Of a stretch of DNA of 64,000 nucleotides, positions 42,601 to 54,141 are shown in pieces (the first letter of the stretch is position 1; every line of letters begins with the position of its first letter). The stretch is taken from contig OU015567.1 of NCBI GenBank assembly GCA_907165135.1, forward strand, positions 5,151,001-5,215,000, in the 5' to 3' direction. Position numbers and translations under genes: made by a program. This DNA comes from Oikopleura dioica. Taxonomy: Eukaryota > Chordata > Appendicularia > Copelata > Oikopleuridae. The notes below the pieces were generated by a model. The model was not told where the DNA came from and did not search any database. It saw only the letters and a program-made list of their open reading frames with translations.

Positions 42601-44440
42601 TTGATGAGTTCTTTCAGCCCGAGACGCTTCAATTCATCGAGGAGAAAAGTGAGGACTTCGTTGGTATTTCTAGCGCGGATCGCATAATGCAAACATGAGA
42701 AATCTTCATTGTCGCGCTCAAGAATGCACTTTGTTAGCCCTTCATCGCCGGTCAAGCCGTCGTACGTGATTCTACCGCTCTTGATCGACGCAAATAGCAC
42801 TTCGAGGAATTGAATGTGGCCGCCAGAAACGGCATGGTGAAACGCAGTCGTTCCATCGTCGTCTTTATGCGACAAATTTGCGCGAAACTCGATGAAGAGA
42901 TTCAACAACTCGTTGTCGCCGTTCTTTGCGATAAAATGAAGCGGCGTGGCATTGGACTTGTCGCAGTCGTCAATGTCCGCTCCTTTCTCTAGCAAAAGCT
43001 TTGCCGCAGCATCGTTGCTCCGGTAAACGGCGTAGTGAAGCGGAGAATCGCCATAAGCATCGTCAGCGCTGACGATTTCCGGGTCAAGGGGAATTCCTTG
43101 CTGAATCAGAAGCTCTAGCGTTTGAAGGAAGCTGTCGGAAGTAATCGCGATTGATTTCGCCCTGTCGCGTGGGTCGGGAACGCCGAGCGGAGTGAGCTGC
43201 TCTTCGAAATCGCCAACTTTGGATTCGATCTGGGCAAATGCTTCTGGACGGTATTTGACCGCCAAATGGATTGGCAAACATCCATCGTCGCCCGAGAGGA
43301 GCAAATCGGCGCCGTTTTCGATCAGTAAACTCGCTGCATCATGCCTTCCATACTTAAAATGACATTTGAAGGAGGAAAAAGGGTAAGGAAATGACTAACC
43401 TTGGCGGCGTAGTGCAGCGGTGCGAGTTTCATCGAATCCAATAAGTTAATATCGCGCTTTAGATATTTTCTTTTTCCACCTCGATATTGATGCTTGAGCT
43501 TTTGCTCAATAATGTGACAGTCGCCGTCACGAGCGGCTTGATGGAAGGTCGTTGACTCGTATTGCTTGCTGAATTCCAGGCTTTCATCACTCGACGGCTC
43601 CTGAAAGCAAAGGTTGAAACAGAAAAGAAAAGATTGAAAGACGTGAAAACCTCAAAGACGTCATCCTCATTTTTAACGTATAAACTGCTCTTGACCACAC
43701 TTGCTGCTTTCCCATCTGGCGATGGCAAAATCTGAGCCATTTTTTGACCACTATTCGAGGTTATTTTCCCATCTGGACTGTTCTCTGTAGAAATCGCTGT
43801 GGAATCAAAAGGGGATGGGTCTGGCTCTTGTGCCACAAAGGATTGAGAAATAATTTATTAAAAGAAAAAGAGCAGATGCGTTTTTAAGAAAATAAGCTCT
43901 AGAAAAACCTCTCTCAATCCCCTTATCAAATACATCTTCTTCTACAGGGTTCTCTGGCGCAACTTGAGCCATTTTTTGCTAATGAAAAATGGCTTTCGTT
44001 ACATAAAAACGAAGGTGCCACGGATCAGCTTTAAAACAGCGAAAGATGTCATAGAACACCAGAACAAAAGGGCGATTGGGGCAGTGTCAAGGGAAATTAT
44101 GACGATCGTCGATGAAAATTTGAATAAATATTTAGGAGGATGTCCGAGAGGGTACCCCTGGCAACTGGAGGAAGGAACAATAGGGGGCAATTGCCAACCA
44201 TGTCATTGTAAAAAACAGTCAAAAACATAATTCTGCTTAGAAATGAAAATTTTTGCTAAATTTTTCAGAAAAACATACCTCAAATTGGTCATTTGTCTTC
44301 GTTGAAGCATTCATAAAAGAAGTCGTCGGGAAAATCCGTCCTTCGGTTTTCGTGAAATCTTCATCTTCCCCATAATCGCCTTCCTCTGAAATTTTCGATA
44401 AAAGATACGATTTATCCCTTGAACGAAAATCCGTCATCAT
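39630..44440 (-). CDS. TRPA1-like: TRPA-type ankyrin-repeat cation channel
   Basis: ATG at 44438-44440 (MMTDFRSRDKSYLLSKISEE) begins exon 1 (44271-44440). It joins in phase to QKMAQVAPENPVEEDVFDKG, then a Ser/Pro-rich exon, then AARDGDCHIIEQKLKHQ and a 1.9-kb exon with about 14-16 ankyrin repeats (for example GDSPLHYAVYRSNDAAAKLL, NVTPLHLASMNGHLEVAKYL). The exon 41386-40403 holds the pre-S1 region and S1-S5 (FWIYYLNLLVYIFFMICLNI, ILLSWMVLILFIRKTPVFGI). The next has the pore MMIGEFEYEGIF and S6 (IIVVTIVISNILVGLAVDDI). The C-terminus is a coiled coil (WEEMHKLGDQVKEIQTEIGD) ending at 39630. This is the full TRPA architecture, a tetrameric plasma-membrane Ca2+-permeable sensor of irritants or heat. 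Intron 2 needs a GG donor. Confidence 0.92.
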
Positions 44441-45362
44441 TCCCGTAGGAAAAAAAGTTAAGAAACCAACTTAGAATTTTTCATAGAAATGAAAGTCTGT
44501 TTGAACGCACTTTTCTTTTAAAGGACATTCAAATTCGTCCGCGGTTTTGTAAGCCAAGCTTTTATCCCAGCATTGAAATTGACATTTAGTGAGATTTTAT
44601 TATTCAGAATAAGGTAGGACCTGTTTTATATTTGATAAAAACTTCCTATAGAGGGTTTTCCTTTTGAAAAAGGCCGCTTATTAATTTCAAGTATTAGGTA
44701 TTATTTTTTCTGTGGAACAACCCTTTTCTTGAGAATAATTCAAAATGTATTTTTTAAGATTTAAATACCTAAAAGTCTAATTTCTTCTTCCTCTTCCTCC
44801 ATTTCCCTCGATTTTTCTTTCTTTTCTGCTTTTCACGATGGATAACCTTCTGGATAAGTCTCTTTTTATCGCTTCTCAGAAGTGAGGTCCAAGCAAATTC
44901 GATTTCTCGCGCGTTAAATTACTCTCAAATAGCTTGATTTGATGAGCAAAAGGGGGCAAAGGCCAATTGAGTAATGAAAAGGGAAGAGTTCTTCTTTTCA
45001 GATTCAAAAAATGCTCCGGGCAAGCTTTAAAAAAGTCGGTGAGTCGTTAAAAACAGTAAATATTTGGTGCGGTTTTCACACGTAAAATGGTTTGTTCAGC
45101 GTTTATCCATAAATTTCACGAGTAATTTCTAATTTATGATTAAATAATTTTGTAGTCAAGGCATATCACCAGCTCCAATATAAATTCATTTATCGGCGTA
45201 TTATACAGACTAATATCGCTTCAAAGGATGAAAAATTAACGAAGTCCACAAGGAGTCTTGTCGCGTGGAAATGTTCAAATGCTTCATTTATAAATTCTCT
45301 GTGTTATTGAACAATTCTCAATTGAAAAGGCGATTGAAGAAAGATTATTAAGGAAAAGCAAA
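44441..45362. other. Intergenic between divergent genes, no gene seen
   Basis: Shared upstream region of the (-) channel and the (+) secreted gene. AT-rich; no exon or repeat supported. Confidence 0.5.
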
Positions 45363-45927
45363 TGCGTTTGACTGGCGTTTTTGTTTTATTTTTGAACGCG
45401 ATTTTGATTGAGAAAAATGATGCTGAAAGTTGTCAAGGATGCTTGAAAGCTGTTCAAAGCTGGTAAGATAGAATAAGAAAACAACTAGTCTGACAAAAGC
45501 TAGGTATTTGGTTCTTTGTATAAACCTGAGTCAGGGTACTTATTCGAGTTTTTAACCCCAACCAGGAGACCTGATCAGAATTTCTGAGAAGGTAAGCTCG
45601 AATCAAATATTCTTGAAAAATATCCTGAGAGAGCCCCGCTCAGCGACCCTGAGTCAGGGTCGAACTCAGGGAGACGGGTGTCTGACAGGTAAGAGTTTCA
45701 TAAAACAAGACTCAGCTAACAGATGCCCCTTCTATTGGATACGGATTGCGGAACCCACTTTTATCCAACAGTGTGTAGTCAGCTCATATTCTGTTTCAGG
45801 TCTTTCTGTAGCTCTCGAAACTACTGTTCAAAAAGAGGCTTCATTGGAGGCCTTCACGCGCGTGGCTACAATCTTCGCGGATATTATTCCTGATTTCAGA
45901 AAACAAGTCCTAACATCGTCAAGATAA
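45363..45927 (+). CDS. Small secreted protein, incomplete exon model
   Basis: ATG at 45363 opens MRLTGVFVLFLNAILIEKND and AESCQGCLKAVQSW, a signal peptide and a CxxC start reminiscent of saposin-like domains, ending at a gtaaga donor (45464). The last exons encode NRCPFYWIRIAEPTFIQQCV, VSSYSVSGLSVALETTVQKE and ASLEAFTRVATIFADIIPDF ending at 45927, followed by AATAAA. The intervening exon(s) cannot be phased by eye. The intron contains family A half-elements (cctgagtcagggtac at 45523, ccctgagtcagggtcgaact at 45648). Saposin-like assignment is only suggestive. Confidence 0.5.
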
Positions 45928-46311
45928 TAAAATATTCAATCAAATAAACATTCAATAATTATTCACTCTCGTGCTTTCTCTTTTATATATACTGTATTTA
46001 AATTGGATAGATGCAGGTTTGGGAATCAGTCACAGAAAAAATGCAGACAATCATCATTTCACAATTTTACAAAATTGAAAGTTGAGCTAGTTCAAGTTCG
46101 CTAAATTTACTACTGGTTTTGGTATGTTCTAGCGCCTTCATGAGCAAAAATCAGAGATCGACAAAATAGAGTTGACAAACAGGTTGCTTTCTTTTTTGAA
46201 AAATATCTTTCTTTATAATTATTTGCTGATTTGAGATTGATGAAGCTTTTTGAATCATTTCAGAACAGAAGAAGAATCTTTAAAAATGGGGAGAAGCGGC
46301 GTTTCGACAAA
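45928..46311. other. Convergent intergenic region
   Basis: Lies between the 3' ends of the small secreted gene and the aminotransferase. Polyadenylation-type AATAAA motifs near 45928 and 45946; otherwise nothing seen. Confidence 0.5.
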
Positions 46312-48379
46312 TCACTCGTACTTGGCGAGGATTCCGAGGTGGAACTCGGTGAACAGCTTCGCGAACTTTTCCATCTTCTCCTTTGGCGGCAGAATTGTCG
46401 TTCGGAAATGCCAGCTTCCGGCCTGAAAAGAGGGATTAAAAATTATAGAAGGAAGGGTCAAATGAAAGTTAAATTTCTGCCAAAAAGGGCTCTCTTGGCT
46501 CCAAAACATGTGTAGAAACCTGAGTCAGGGTTTGAAAGGGCTGTTTGGCTTTCCCTTCAAGCTCCTTCCAATCCTGAGTCAGGTTTCCGACCACAAAACA
46601 GTGTCCAGTAGACAGAAAACTAACAGTCAGGGACCCTGACTGAGGGTTAGAGCAGGTAGACCTGTTTCCTGTCTGTTTCTTAGACCAGTTACTTTACCTT
46701 TTGTCGGAAACCAGAGCCCGCAACGACGCAAATGCCAGTCTGCTCAAGCAAAAGCGTACAGTAGTACGCGTCTGGGACAAGACCCTTTTGGCCTGCTTCT
46801 TTGATGAACTTTTCTGGAAGTTTGATATTTGGGAAAGCATACATGGCGCCCTAAAGAACCGTCAAAATGCTGAACAGAAGGAGATGAAGTTTACTGACCT
46901 GTACAGGTTGGCAGCTAATTCCTTCAATAGCGTTAAAAGTATCGGCAACAAGTTTGGCTTTGTATTTCAAATCGGCGAGGACTTTTGTTCTTTCTTGGAT
47001 GTACAGCTCGTAGGAGTCGTCGCCCGGAACTGGAGGGTTGACGACGACGTCCATGGCAGCCTGGCCAGGTACTGGAGGGCAGAGGCGGGAAGAAATAAGC
47101 TAGAAATAGTCAAGAAAATGGGAGACAATTGAGACACTACCTTGACAAGTTGAGCTTTGACATCAGGGTCCATGTTCAAAATCTCCATGTATCCAGATCT
47201 GAAGCCACATTCACCCATGTAACCCTTTGAAGTAGAGTGGAAAGAAGCCAATTCAACTTCGGAAGCGTACGGTTCGCCCATTTCCAAGAGAACTTTTCGG
47301 AATGAATGGAACTTTGCTCCTTCCGCGTACACATTATCCTAAACAGGGGTAAAAGGGAGGAGCCCAAAGGTTGATATTTACCTGGTAGACTTCATCGGCG
47401 AGGACGAACAAGCCGCGGGAGTAGGCAAAGTTGAGGACTTTTTTGATATTTTCATAGGAGGCGACTTGGCCAGTTGGGTTGCCGGGATTGATGATACAGA
47501 TGGCTTTGGGCTTCACATCAGACTCGCTGTAAGCTCTAGAAAAGGAGTAGAGTAGGAAGAAGAGTGGCGGCTTACCGCTCAAGCTCTTCAAGATCAAGAG
47601 ACCAGTTCGTCTCTTCGTTTAAATAATACGGAACAACAGTTGCATTAAACTCGGCGAGGCAGGCGGAGTAAAGTGGATATTGAGGAATCGGAATCATAAT
47701 TCCATCTTGTGGTCCATTGACAAGCATCTTCAAAAGCGTCGTGATTGAGCCAGAAGCGCCGGTAGAAAGGACGATGTTTTCAGGGTCGACGTTGCCGATT
47801 CCGTCGCGTTTTTCGATGTATTTCGCGACGTCTTCGCGAATGACTGGAACTCCAGCTGAGTTGGAATATGCACCGACTGAGCCTCCGCCGCAGCTTCCGA
47901 GAATTCGCCTTGCTGCAGAAAGGATTTAGCGATAAAAACAACAGAAACCTTTACCTTGCTCGGAAGCATCTTTGGGAATGACGCCATTATTATTTTCTCC
48001 GTCCATAAGATCGGGGTAGCAAGTTCCAGTGACTACCTGCCGGAGGTAAGTGATTGGTTTCTGCTGCATGGCGTGCGCATCGCCAATATTGCACTTGATA
48101 ACTTCATCGAAAGGAAACTGAAAGGAATGATTGTCGCTGGAATTCGAGAAACGATCCCTACCTCAGTGGAACCAGCCTTGAGTTGATTTTCGATCTCGCC
48201 AGCGCGGATGACGATTGGCCCTCGAACGGCGTACTGCACAGCTTTGACTCGCTCATTCATTGAGTCGATGGTTAAAACCTTAACCCATCGTCGGCAAAGC
48301 GCCCAAAAATGTGGAATCTTACCTTTGAGCGGGCGGCGGACGCAACCTGCCGTACTTTGCTGGCATTCCGCTGGAGCAT
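46312..48379 (-). CDS. GPT: Alanine aminotransferase
   Basis: Exon 1 begins right after a tttag acceptor (GAAGAAATG), consistent with trans-splicing of a leader, and reads [20 protein letters not shown], an Arg/Ser/Ala-rich presequence-like stretch suggesting mitochondrial import. It continues [20 protein letters not shown], the ALT N-terminal signature. Later exons give [51 protein letters not shown] (PLP-binding Lys in STSKG), [20 protein letters not shown] and [20 protein letters not shown], ending LAKYE at 46312. Reaction: L-alanine + 2-oxoglutarate to pyruvate + L-glutamate, PLP-dependent homodimer. Introns are mostly 40-60 nt; the last-but-one holds a family A element. Confidence 0.94.
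46501..46597. mobile_element. Short family A element in an aminotransferase intron
   Basis: tgtgtagaaacctgagtcag at left and cctgagtcaggtttccgacc at right, around an 18-base inverse pair (gaaagggctgtttggct / cccttcaagctcc); another loose copy follows at 46630-46660. Confidence 0.6.
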
Positions 48380-48649
48380 TTCTTCCTAAAATAGTATTAA
48401 ACTTCACTGTTGATTAAAAATAAAAATATTGAATTAGGGTACCCTTTTTTAAGGGTTGGGTCGACCTAAGAATCGAGTTCTAGGATGACATAATCACGTG
48501 CAAACGAAAGATTATCGAAATCTTATGCTGCTCGAAAATAGGAGGGGCAGATTTGCGCTTTCATGGTGGTAAACGATCCACATGCAAGGATTTGGGACCA
48601 TAAATCACTGCTTCAAGATTAAAGACGTTTCTGTCTATGAAAAAATCGT

Positions 48650-48872
48650 TTTCTGACTGACAAATTTTTACTGAGTTTCGGCTGCTCGTAAAGTAAGACT
48701 TCAGCTGAAAATCGAGAAGCCGCGATTTCGAGCGGAGAAGGTGAAAAAGCCGCGCTTTGCGCGGCTTAAATTCTTTCCTACTCGAATCCGCAGACGGCTT
48801 CTCGATTTTAAGCTGGTGTCTTACTTTACGAACAGTCGAAATTCTGCGAAAATTTGTCAGTTAGAAAATGAT
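48650..48872. mobile_element. Foldback element with GCGGCTT hairpins in the core
   Basis: Arms of about 80 bases: ctgacaaatttttactgagt ... cgtaaagtaagacttcagct at left and the inverse ending gcgaaaatttgtcag at right. Core has aagccgcgctttgcgcggct. Different ends from family A but the same type of core. Confidence 0.72.
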
Positions 48873-49465
48873 ATATAAAATATTAAAAAATTAAGCATGC
48901 AGTATTTTGTCTTTCATTTTATATCTTACATTATCGTGGCCTTTAGGAGCCATTTTTGCTTTATAAAACTTTTATTTTTCAGAGAGTTTCTCTCCAAAAA
49001 GATCTCTTTTTCTCTATCTCGGATTTACCCTGGTAGAGTGAGTCTATCTCAGACGTGTTTTTTCAGAAAAAGATCGGCTTCCTTCTGCGTTTTTTGTTGA
49101 CCCAGACCAAACACATGCTACAAACTGTGGGTTTTGCGGCACATGAGCTACTACTCTTCTCGAAAGAAAGACTACGCCTAGTTGCGTCTCTGAGGACGCA
49201 AAACTCGCGAATCGCGAATCACGTGAAGTGCTTTGTCTGGACTTGACAAAGCTCCAGATCAATAAGTGATACTCATCCAGAATTTGAGGAAACTCAGACT
49301 TTTTCGAAATACATGATGAAAATGGCCTCACAGACTAGTGAATAAACAAAGAGAGAGTTCCATCTCAAGCACAGAAAATTCTTTTAACATTATGTAATTA
49401 ATAAATTCGAGAAGATTTTCGTTTTTCGTAATATTCACATCATAATTTCTTTACTGATTTCTAGC

Positions 49466-49697
49466 GGGCTCGGCAACCCGTTTCGAAAACCTAAGTCAGA
49501 GTCTGAAGAGCCAAAATGAAAAGCCGCATAGCGGCTTTTCTAAAAATGAGGACGCGAAGCGGCTTCGCATTCTTTCCTTTTTTCTTCAATTTTCAAATTT
49601 TGGAAAAGCCGCTTCTTGAAAATTGAAGAAAAGGAAAATATGCGAATTTGGCTCTTCAGACCCTGACTCAGGTTTTCAGAACAGGTTGCGAAGCCCA
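49466..49697. mobile_element. Family A element, long form
   Basis: gggctcggcaacccgtttcg at left, tcagaacaggttgcgaagcc at right; inner mirrored segments ttttcttcaattttcaa / ttgaaaattgaagaaaa in addition to the hairpins. Confidence 0.78.
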
Positions 49698-50027
49698 GAG
49701 CTCAGATCTCAAGTCAATACACAGTCAAAACTAACCATAAGAAAACAGTAAAAAGAAAGCTCAACCTTCTCTTCCGTGTTACTGTCATCCCTTCTGACTT
49801 TCGTGCAACGACCACAAATGAATATTGATCGGACACGATCACCAATTCATCAACAAGCAATAAAAACAAATTTGCGACTCCAAAAACATGCCAAATGGGA
49901 AAAATAATAAGATTAACGACCGTGTTCTGAAAACAAGGCGCTAAAATTAGGGCGTGGCGAAAATTTTCAACCCCAAAAAAGGTTCAAATAGGGACGATTT
50001 TTTACGATTCAGGAAAAAAAGAATTGA

Positions 50028-50142
50028 TAACCTGAGTCAGGATTCGGACCCTGAGTCAGGATTCAAACCCTGAGTCAGGAATTAGACCCTGAGTCAGAAA
50101 TCAGACCCTGAGTCAGGCTTTCTACACAGGAAACCTAGCCCT
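50028..50142. repeat. Tandem of family A terminal motifs
   Basis: Five direct copies of the block ccctgagtcagga(a/t)t(t/c)a(g/a)a, about 19-21 bases each, ending in a normal terminus tctacacaggaaacctagcc. Confidence 0.75.
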
Positions 50143-50720
50143 GGCCAATTTCAATAAGGAATAGAAATCCCAAATCCTAACCCCCCATGTTTTTGTGCTC
50201 GTTAGAAAGAGCGTAAAAAGTTACGTCAGAAAAAAATAGTTTTAGGGGCTGAGTCATCATTAATGACGTCATGGCGGCTGGTTGAAGTTCCAAAAGTCCC
50301 AAACGTTGGGTCCCCTCTCATTTTTTTTCTAGAAATGGAAAATTTGAGTTCAATATATCAAAATGATCGCCTTAACCTATTCTAGGTGAAGAGCTATATG
50401 TGAAAGATCCAACTCTAGAAAAAAAAATTTTTCTTCGATTTTTTCAAAATTTTTTCCGAAAAATATAGCTCTTCACCTAGAGTAGGTCAAGGCGATCATT
50501 TTCCTGTATTTAACTCAAATTTTCCATTTGTGGAAAAAAAATGAGAGGGGACCCAACCTTTGGGCTTTTGGAACTTAAACCAGCCGCAATGACGTCATTT
50601 GTGATGACTCAGCCTCTAGAAATATTTTTTTCTGACGTAACTTTTTACGCTCTTTCCAACGATCATAAATACATGGGAGGTAAGGATTTGGAATTTCTAT
50701 TCCTTATTGAAAATGGCCCC
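50143..50720. mobile_element. Large foldback element
   Basis: Imperfect arms of about 260 bases: ccaatttcaataaggaatag (50149) through gacgtcatggcggctggttg to cttaacctattctaggtgaa, mirrored by ttcacctagagtaggtcaag (50474) through ccagccgcaatgacgtc to ctattccttattgaaaatgg (50697-50716). Centre about 80 bases. No open frame of note. Confidence 0.75.
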
Positions 50721-51244
50721 AGAATTTAAGTAAAAAGAGTACCTTTGTGAGTTCGTCATTTTGATTAAAATTATTATTCGTTAGTTGTTCCTCTTTTCTT
50801 CCAAAAACTTCCTTGACAGTAGTCAAAAGTCCGACCATTCAAATAAAATTGTCAAAAACTTGGTTTCTCCTCGTTGTTTCTCGCAATTAGTGAGATTCCT
50901 GGTGCAACAATGGGAATTCTTTGCCGCGCCGGCCAATCAAAATCCGGGATTTTCTTCGACAAAGGGAAGATTCTCCGCGATTTCGAGAGGAACTGGACCA
51001 AACTAGTTTTTGAAAGAACTGTAGGTTGAAAGTTGCTTGTAGTTACGTAATTTTGAAGGTTCCAGATGGTTGGCATTTTTGCCTTCTGGTCAAAAAAGGG
51101 ATTATATAATTTTTAACTTGAAAATAGACTCGAATATTCAGAAGAAAATACCCAAGGGTAATTTTAAATCAGAAATTTACGACCTTTAAAAGTCCCATAA
51201 AAAGTTCGTGATGGTGGCGCTCGCGCCGCGCGAGTCGCGCGTAA

Positions 51245-51465
51245 GTCGATTTTGGGCAAATCCCGGCTTTCCAACAAAATGAGCTTTTCCTCGTTGTCTC
51301 CCTTTTTTGCGGAAGCTTATTTGCTTTATGTTGCTAAATACCTTCGGAAAAGCTGGAAAAACTCGGTTTTTCCGATTTTTTTTAGCAGAATAATGCCAAT
51401 ATATGCGAAGACAGGAAGACAACGAGGAAAAGCTCATTTTGTCGGAAAGCCGGGATTTCATTCCG
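51245..51465. mobile_element. Foldback element
   Basis: aaatcccggctttccaacaa / aatgagcttttcctcgttgt at the left and acaacgaggaaaagctcatt / ttgtcggaaagccgggattt at the right; the centre also has complementary cggaaaa/ttttccg parts. Confidence 0.7.
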
Positions 51466-52013
51466 AGTTTTTTTTTTACATTTCAGCAATAATGGTCACT
51501 CATTCCGAAAGAGTTTTAAAGTTTCGTCTGAAGAGTACCTGTTCCTGATCCCAAACTCAAGTCCTTCTTCTCGGAATCTATTCGTAAACACGTGATTCTA
51601 GAGTCTCCACGTGACAATTTCGAGTGCAACGATTTTGAATCTTTAGTTCTTGGAAAGTATCTCTCTCTTAGCTCTGCTAAGGTTTAGGCGAAAAGAAGAA
51701 GGATTTCTTTGGTTTTTCGATTCGAGACATAATTTTTTGAAGGAGCCAGGGGTCGAGAAAGGGCCCATCCTTTTTTGGGGCGTCAGAGAGAGAAAGAGAG
51801 AGAGGGCCAGTTCAAACTGGTCACCTCTGGATGAACTACTTAACGAGCTCAATTTGAGCACAAATTGTAAAGTTGTCGAGACCACCGAGCAAGAGTCAAC
51901 CATGTTTCATTATTTTTGCGAAAAAAAATTCTAGTCGGATTTTTAAAAACGACCATTTTTACACAAAAAAATTGATTGAGCCGAATATTTTGGCTGTGTC
52001 AGAGCCTAAAGGC

Positions 52014-52235
52014 TGGGCTCGGCAACCTGTGTAGAAAACCTGAGTCAGGGTCTGAGAATCTTCAATGCGGCTTTTTATTCCGAATAAAGCCGCAAAATAA
52101 AGGATTTTCGCGGCTTAAAGTTTTCATCGAAGATTTTTAAGACCCTAACTCAGGTTTTCAACACAGGTTCCCAAGCTCAGCCTTTAGGCCCTGACTCAGG
52201 GTTTAAACACAGGTTTCTGAGTCCTGAATTCCTCG
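52014..52235. mobile_element. Family A element with an extra third terminus
   Basis: tgggctcggcaacctgtgta at left and caacacaggttcccaagctc at 52158, followed by a further half copy (ccctgactcagggtttaaac, to 52235). Core hairpin gccgcaaaataaaggat is diverged. Confidence 0.7.
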
Positions 52236-52863
52236 ATCTTTTAAGACTTGTGAATTTTATAGCGCTCACCGTTTTGTGACCCATTTCAACCCCAAAGAAT
52301 TTGCCCTTTGGCGATTTTTCCGCTCTCTCTTTTTCGACGATTTATGAAATTGTCAAAAGTAAAACTGATTCCGCTTTGTTTCTTGGCCAGGGTAATCTAT
52401 CTAGCCTCCAATTTCGAGCTAGAGAAAGCCAAGAAAAGCACCCTCCACCTCCTTCTGAGCCAATCACGCGACAATTAATTAACTTGAGTCGACCCTCTGA
52501 TTAAAAATTTTCTACCTGCCACGAGATTTTTTCAAAGCTCTTTTTCTTGTGTATGTTTTCTTTCTTCCTTGATTTCAATTCTCTTCCAAATTGAAGCAAA
52601 AAAGCTTGAATCAAATGGATTTTTGATACAAAAAGGCACTGGAAAACGTAGGTTCTAGATTCTGAGCCAGTTTGCTCCGGTTGCGCCGTGGAGAACGCGC
52701 GGCAAATTCTAGCGCTCAAAAATAGGCGTGGCAAGGCTTTTCCTGGGCATTATTTAATCGAAGGGTGCTTTCTTTCAGAGCTTTTTTAGGGAATTGGGGC
52801 AGTTAAAACTCGTAAAAGATCATGAAAATTATAAAAATGGACAAACAATTTATTGCTTCTCGA

Positions 52864-52995
52864 CTTGGCTCAGCAACCTGTGTAGAAAACCTGAGTCAGG
52901 ATTTGAAAAACTGCTTCGCGAAAACATTTGGCGAAGCGGCAAAATTGGTCTTTCAAATCCTGACTCAGGCTTTTTATACAGGCTGCCGAGCCAAG
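52864..52995. mobile_element. Family A element, variant core
   Basis: ttggctcagcaacctgtgta at left, tacaggctgccgagccaa at right. The core is cttcgcgaaaacatttggcg instead of the usual hairpin. Confidence 0.7.
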
Positions 52996-53198
52996 CATTT
53001 TGATTTCTAGTCAAAAAGTTACCTCAAAAGTCCAATTATATTCAATTCCCATTTTTCGTCTTTTCATCTTGTTTAAGCTCTCTTGTATAAAAATATTTTG
53101 TTTCGCATATCTTGAAATTGGTAAAAATTTTCTGAGTTTCATTTATTTTATTTGTTTTTTCTCAGCAGGAAATAAAAATGAATAGATTTAAGGCTTAT

Positions 53199-54141
53199 TT
53201 AGCAAGTTCCAGGGGCAGAAACAGTTCCATCGCAGCATTGATGTCGTCGTTCGTGGTAGATGAAGTAGGGCCCCGTTTCGAGGCCGCAGCATTTTCGCTC
53301 TCCCTGGCCAGTTCCGGTCTTGACGCATTCGAGTTCACGATCCCAACGGCGCGACCAAATTGAGAACTCGTTGTTGTAAACTTTCATTTTTTCGGAAAGA
53401 GATGAAGAGAAGGCCTTTTCGGGTTTCTGATTTTCGGAAACCATAAGTCTTAAAAAACCAAAAAATTATATATTTTTTCTAAAAATTTTCATTGACCCTA
53501 TTTTATTACGAATGAAAAGATGTCCAGATAAATTTGCTTTTTCCAAAAAGCTACCATTCAAATTAAAGCCCTGAATTTCAAAGACTAGAATTCTTAACCC
53601 TTCCTTGTCGCATTCACAAAGAGCGCGCTCACAAGTCCCTGGAGCATCTGAACATTCGCGGGTCGTTTCGCCTTCGACGTTTCTGTTTGTTATTGAGGTA
53701 GAGTTGTTCCATTCGTACTTGATTATTTCCGGCACACATTCGTCGCCAAATCGATCTCTTGCGCAGCGCTGGCATTCTTTGTATTCCTTGCAGTGGCGAT
53801 CGAGCTGGTCACGTGGTTGGCCGGATCCCATTGTTGATAAGGGTCGATCATCTTAAAAAAATATTTCAAGGGCAAAGAAAATTGAAAAGGCTTAATCGTT
53901 GCGCCTCTATCAAGGGTAGGGTTAAAGTCTCGCCTCTTTTAATCGATTAAAATTCATGTTTTCCCTTTCAAATGTCATATTTATGGTTCTTACTGAAGGT
54001 AAAGCAGTGGCATCCGTATCCCCAGAGCATGTTCAGCTCCAAATTATCATTCGTCGTCATCATTCCCTCCAAATCAACATATCGTCTTGGAGCAATATTG
54101 TTTCCAAAAACGGAAAAATTCAAAAAGCAGAAAAGTTTCAT
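53199..54141 (-). CDS. Secreted phospholipase-A2-like protein without the catalytic His-Asp, with a galaxin-like tail
   Basis: ATG at 54139-54141 gives a signal peptide MKLFCFLNFSVFGNNIA, then LNMLWGYGCHCFTF, a canonical intron, then N-DDRPLSTMGSGQPRDQLD and RHCKEYKECQRC. YGC.C, GSG.P.D.LDR, Cys spacing, CVPEIIKYEW and CERALCECDKE match the secretory PLA2 fold, including the Asp of CD. The catalytic CCxxHDxC is here HCKEYKEC: His is Tyr74 and Asp is Lys75, and the first Cys of the pair is His70. Hydrolysis should be lost. A last exon (53199-53428) adds AFSSSLSEKMKVYNNEF and ERKCCGLETGPYFIYHERRH / QCCDGTV, a CCG...Y...CC.G.V pattern like galaxin repeats. Its junction needs a GG-AG intron. Divergent from trypsin, 241 bases apart. 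Confidence 0.8.

Larger units (their letters stand above)
48380..53198. other. Repeat-dominated intergenic stretch
   Basis: Besides the elements listed I find no supported gene. Open frames at 48897-49100, 49044-49331, 51643-51903 and 51650-51934 overlap one another on opposite strands and have no splice or family support. Confidence 0.4.

Noticed and set aside
41407..42992. Several plus-strand frames opposite the ankyrin exon
   Set aside because: They mirror the ankyrin-repeat codons of the TRPA gene and carry no features of their own.
46851..47132. Plus-strand frame opposite the aminotransferase
   Set aside because: Antisense shadow of conserved ALT exons.
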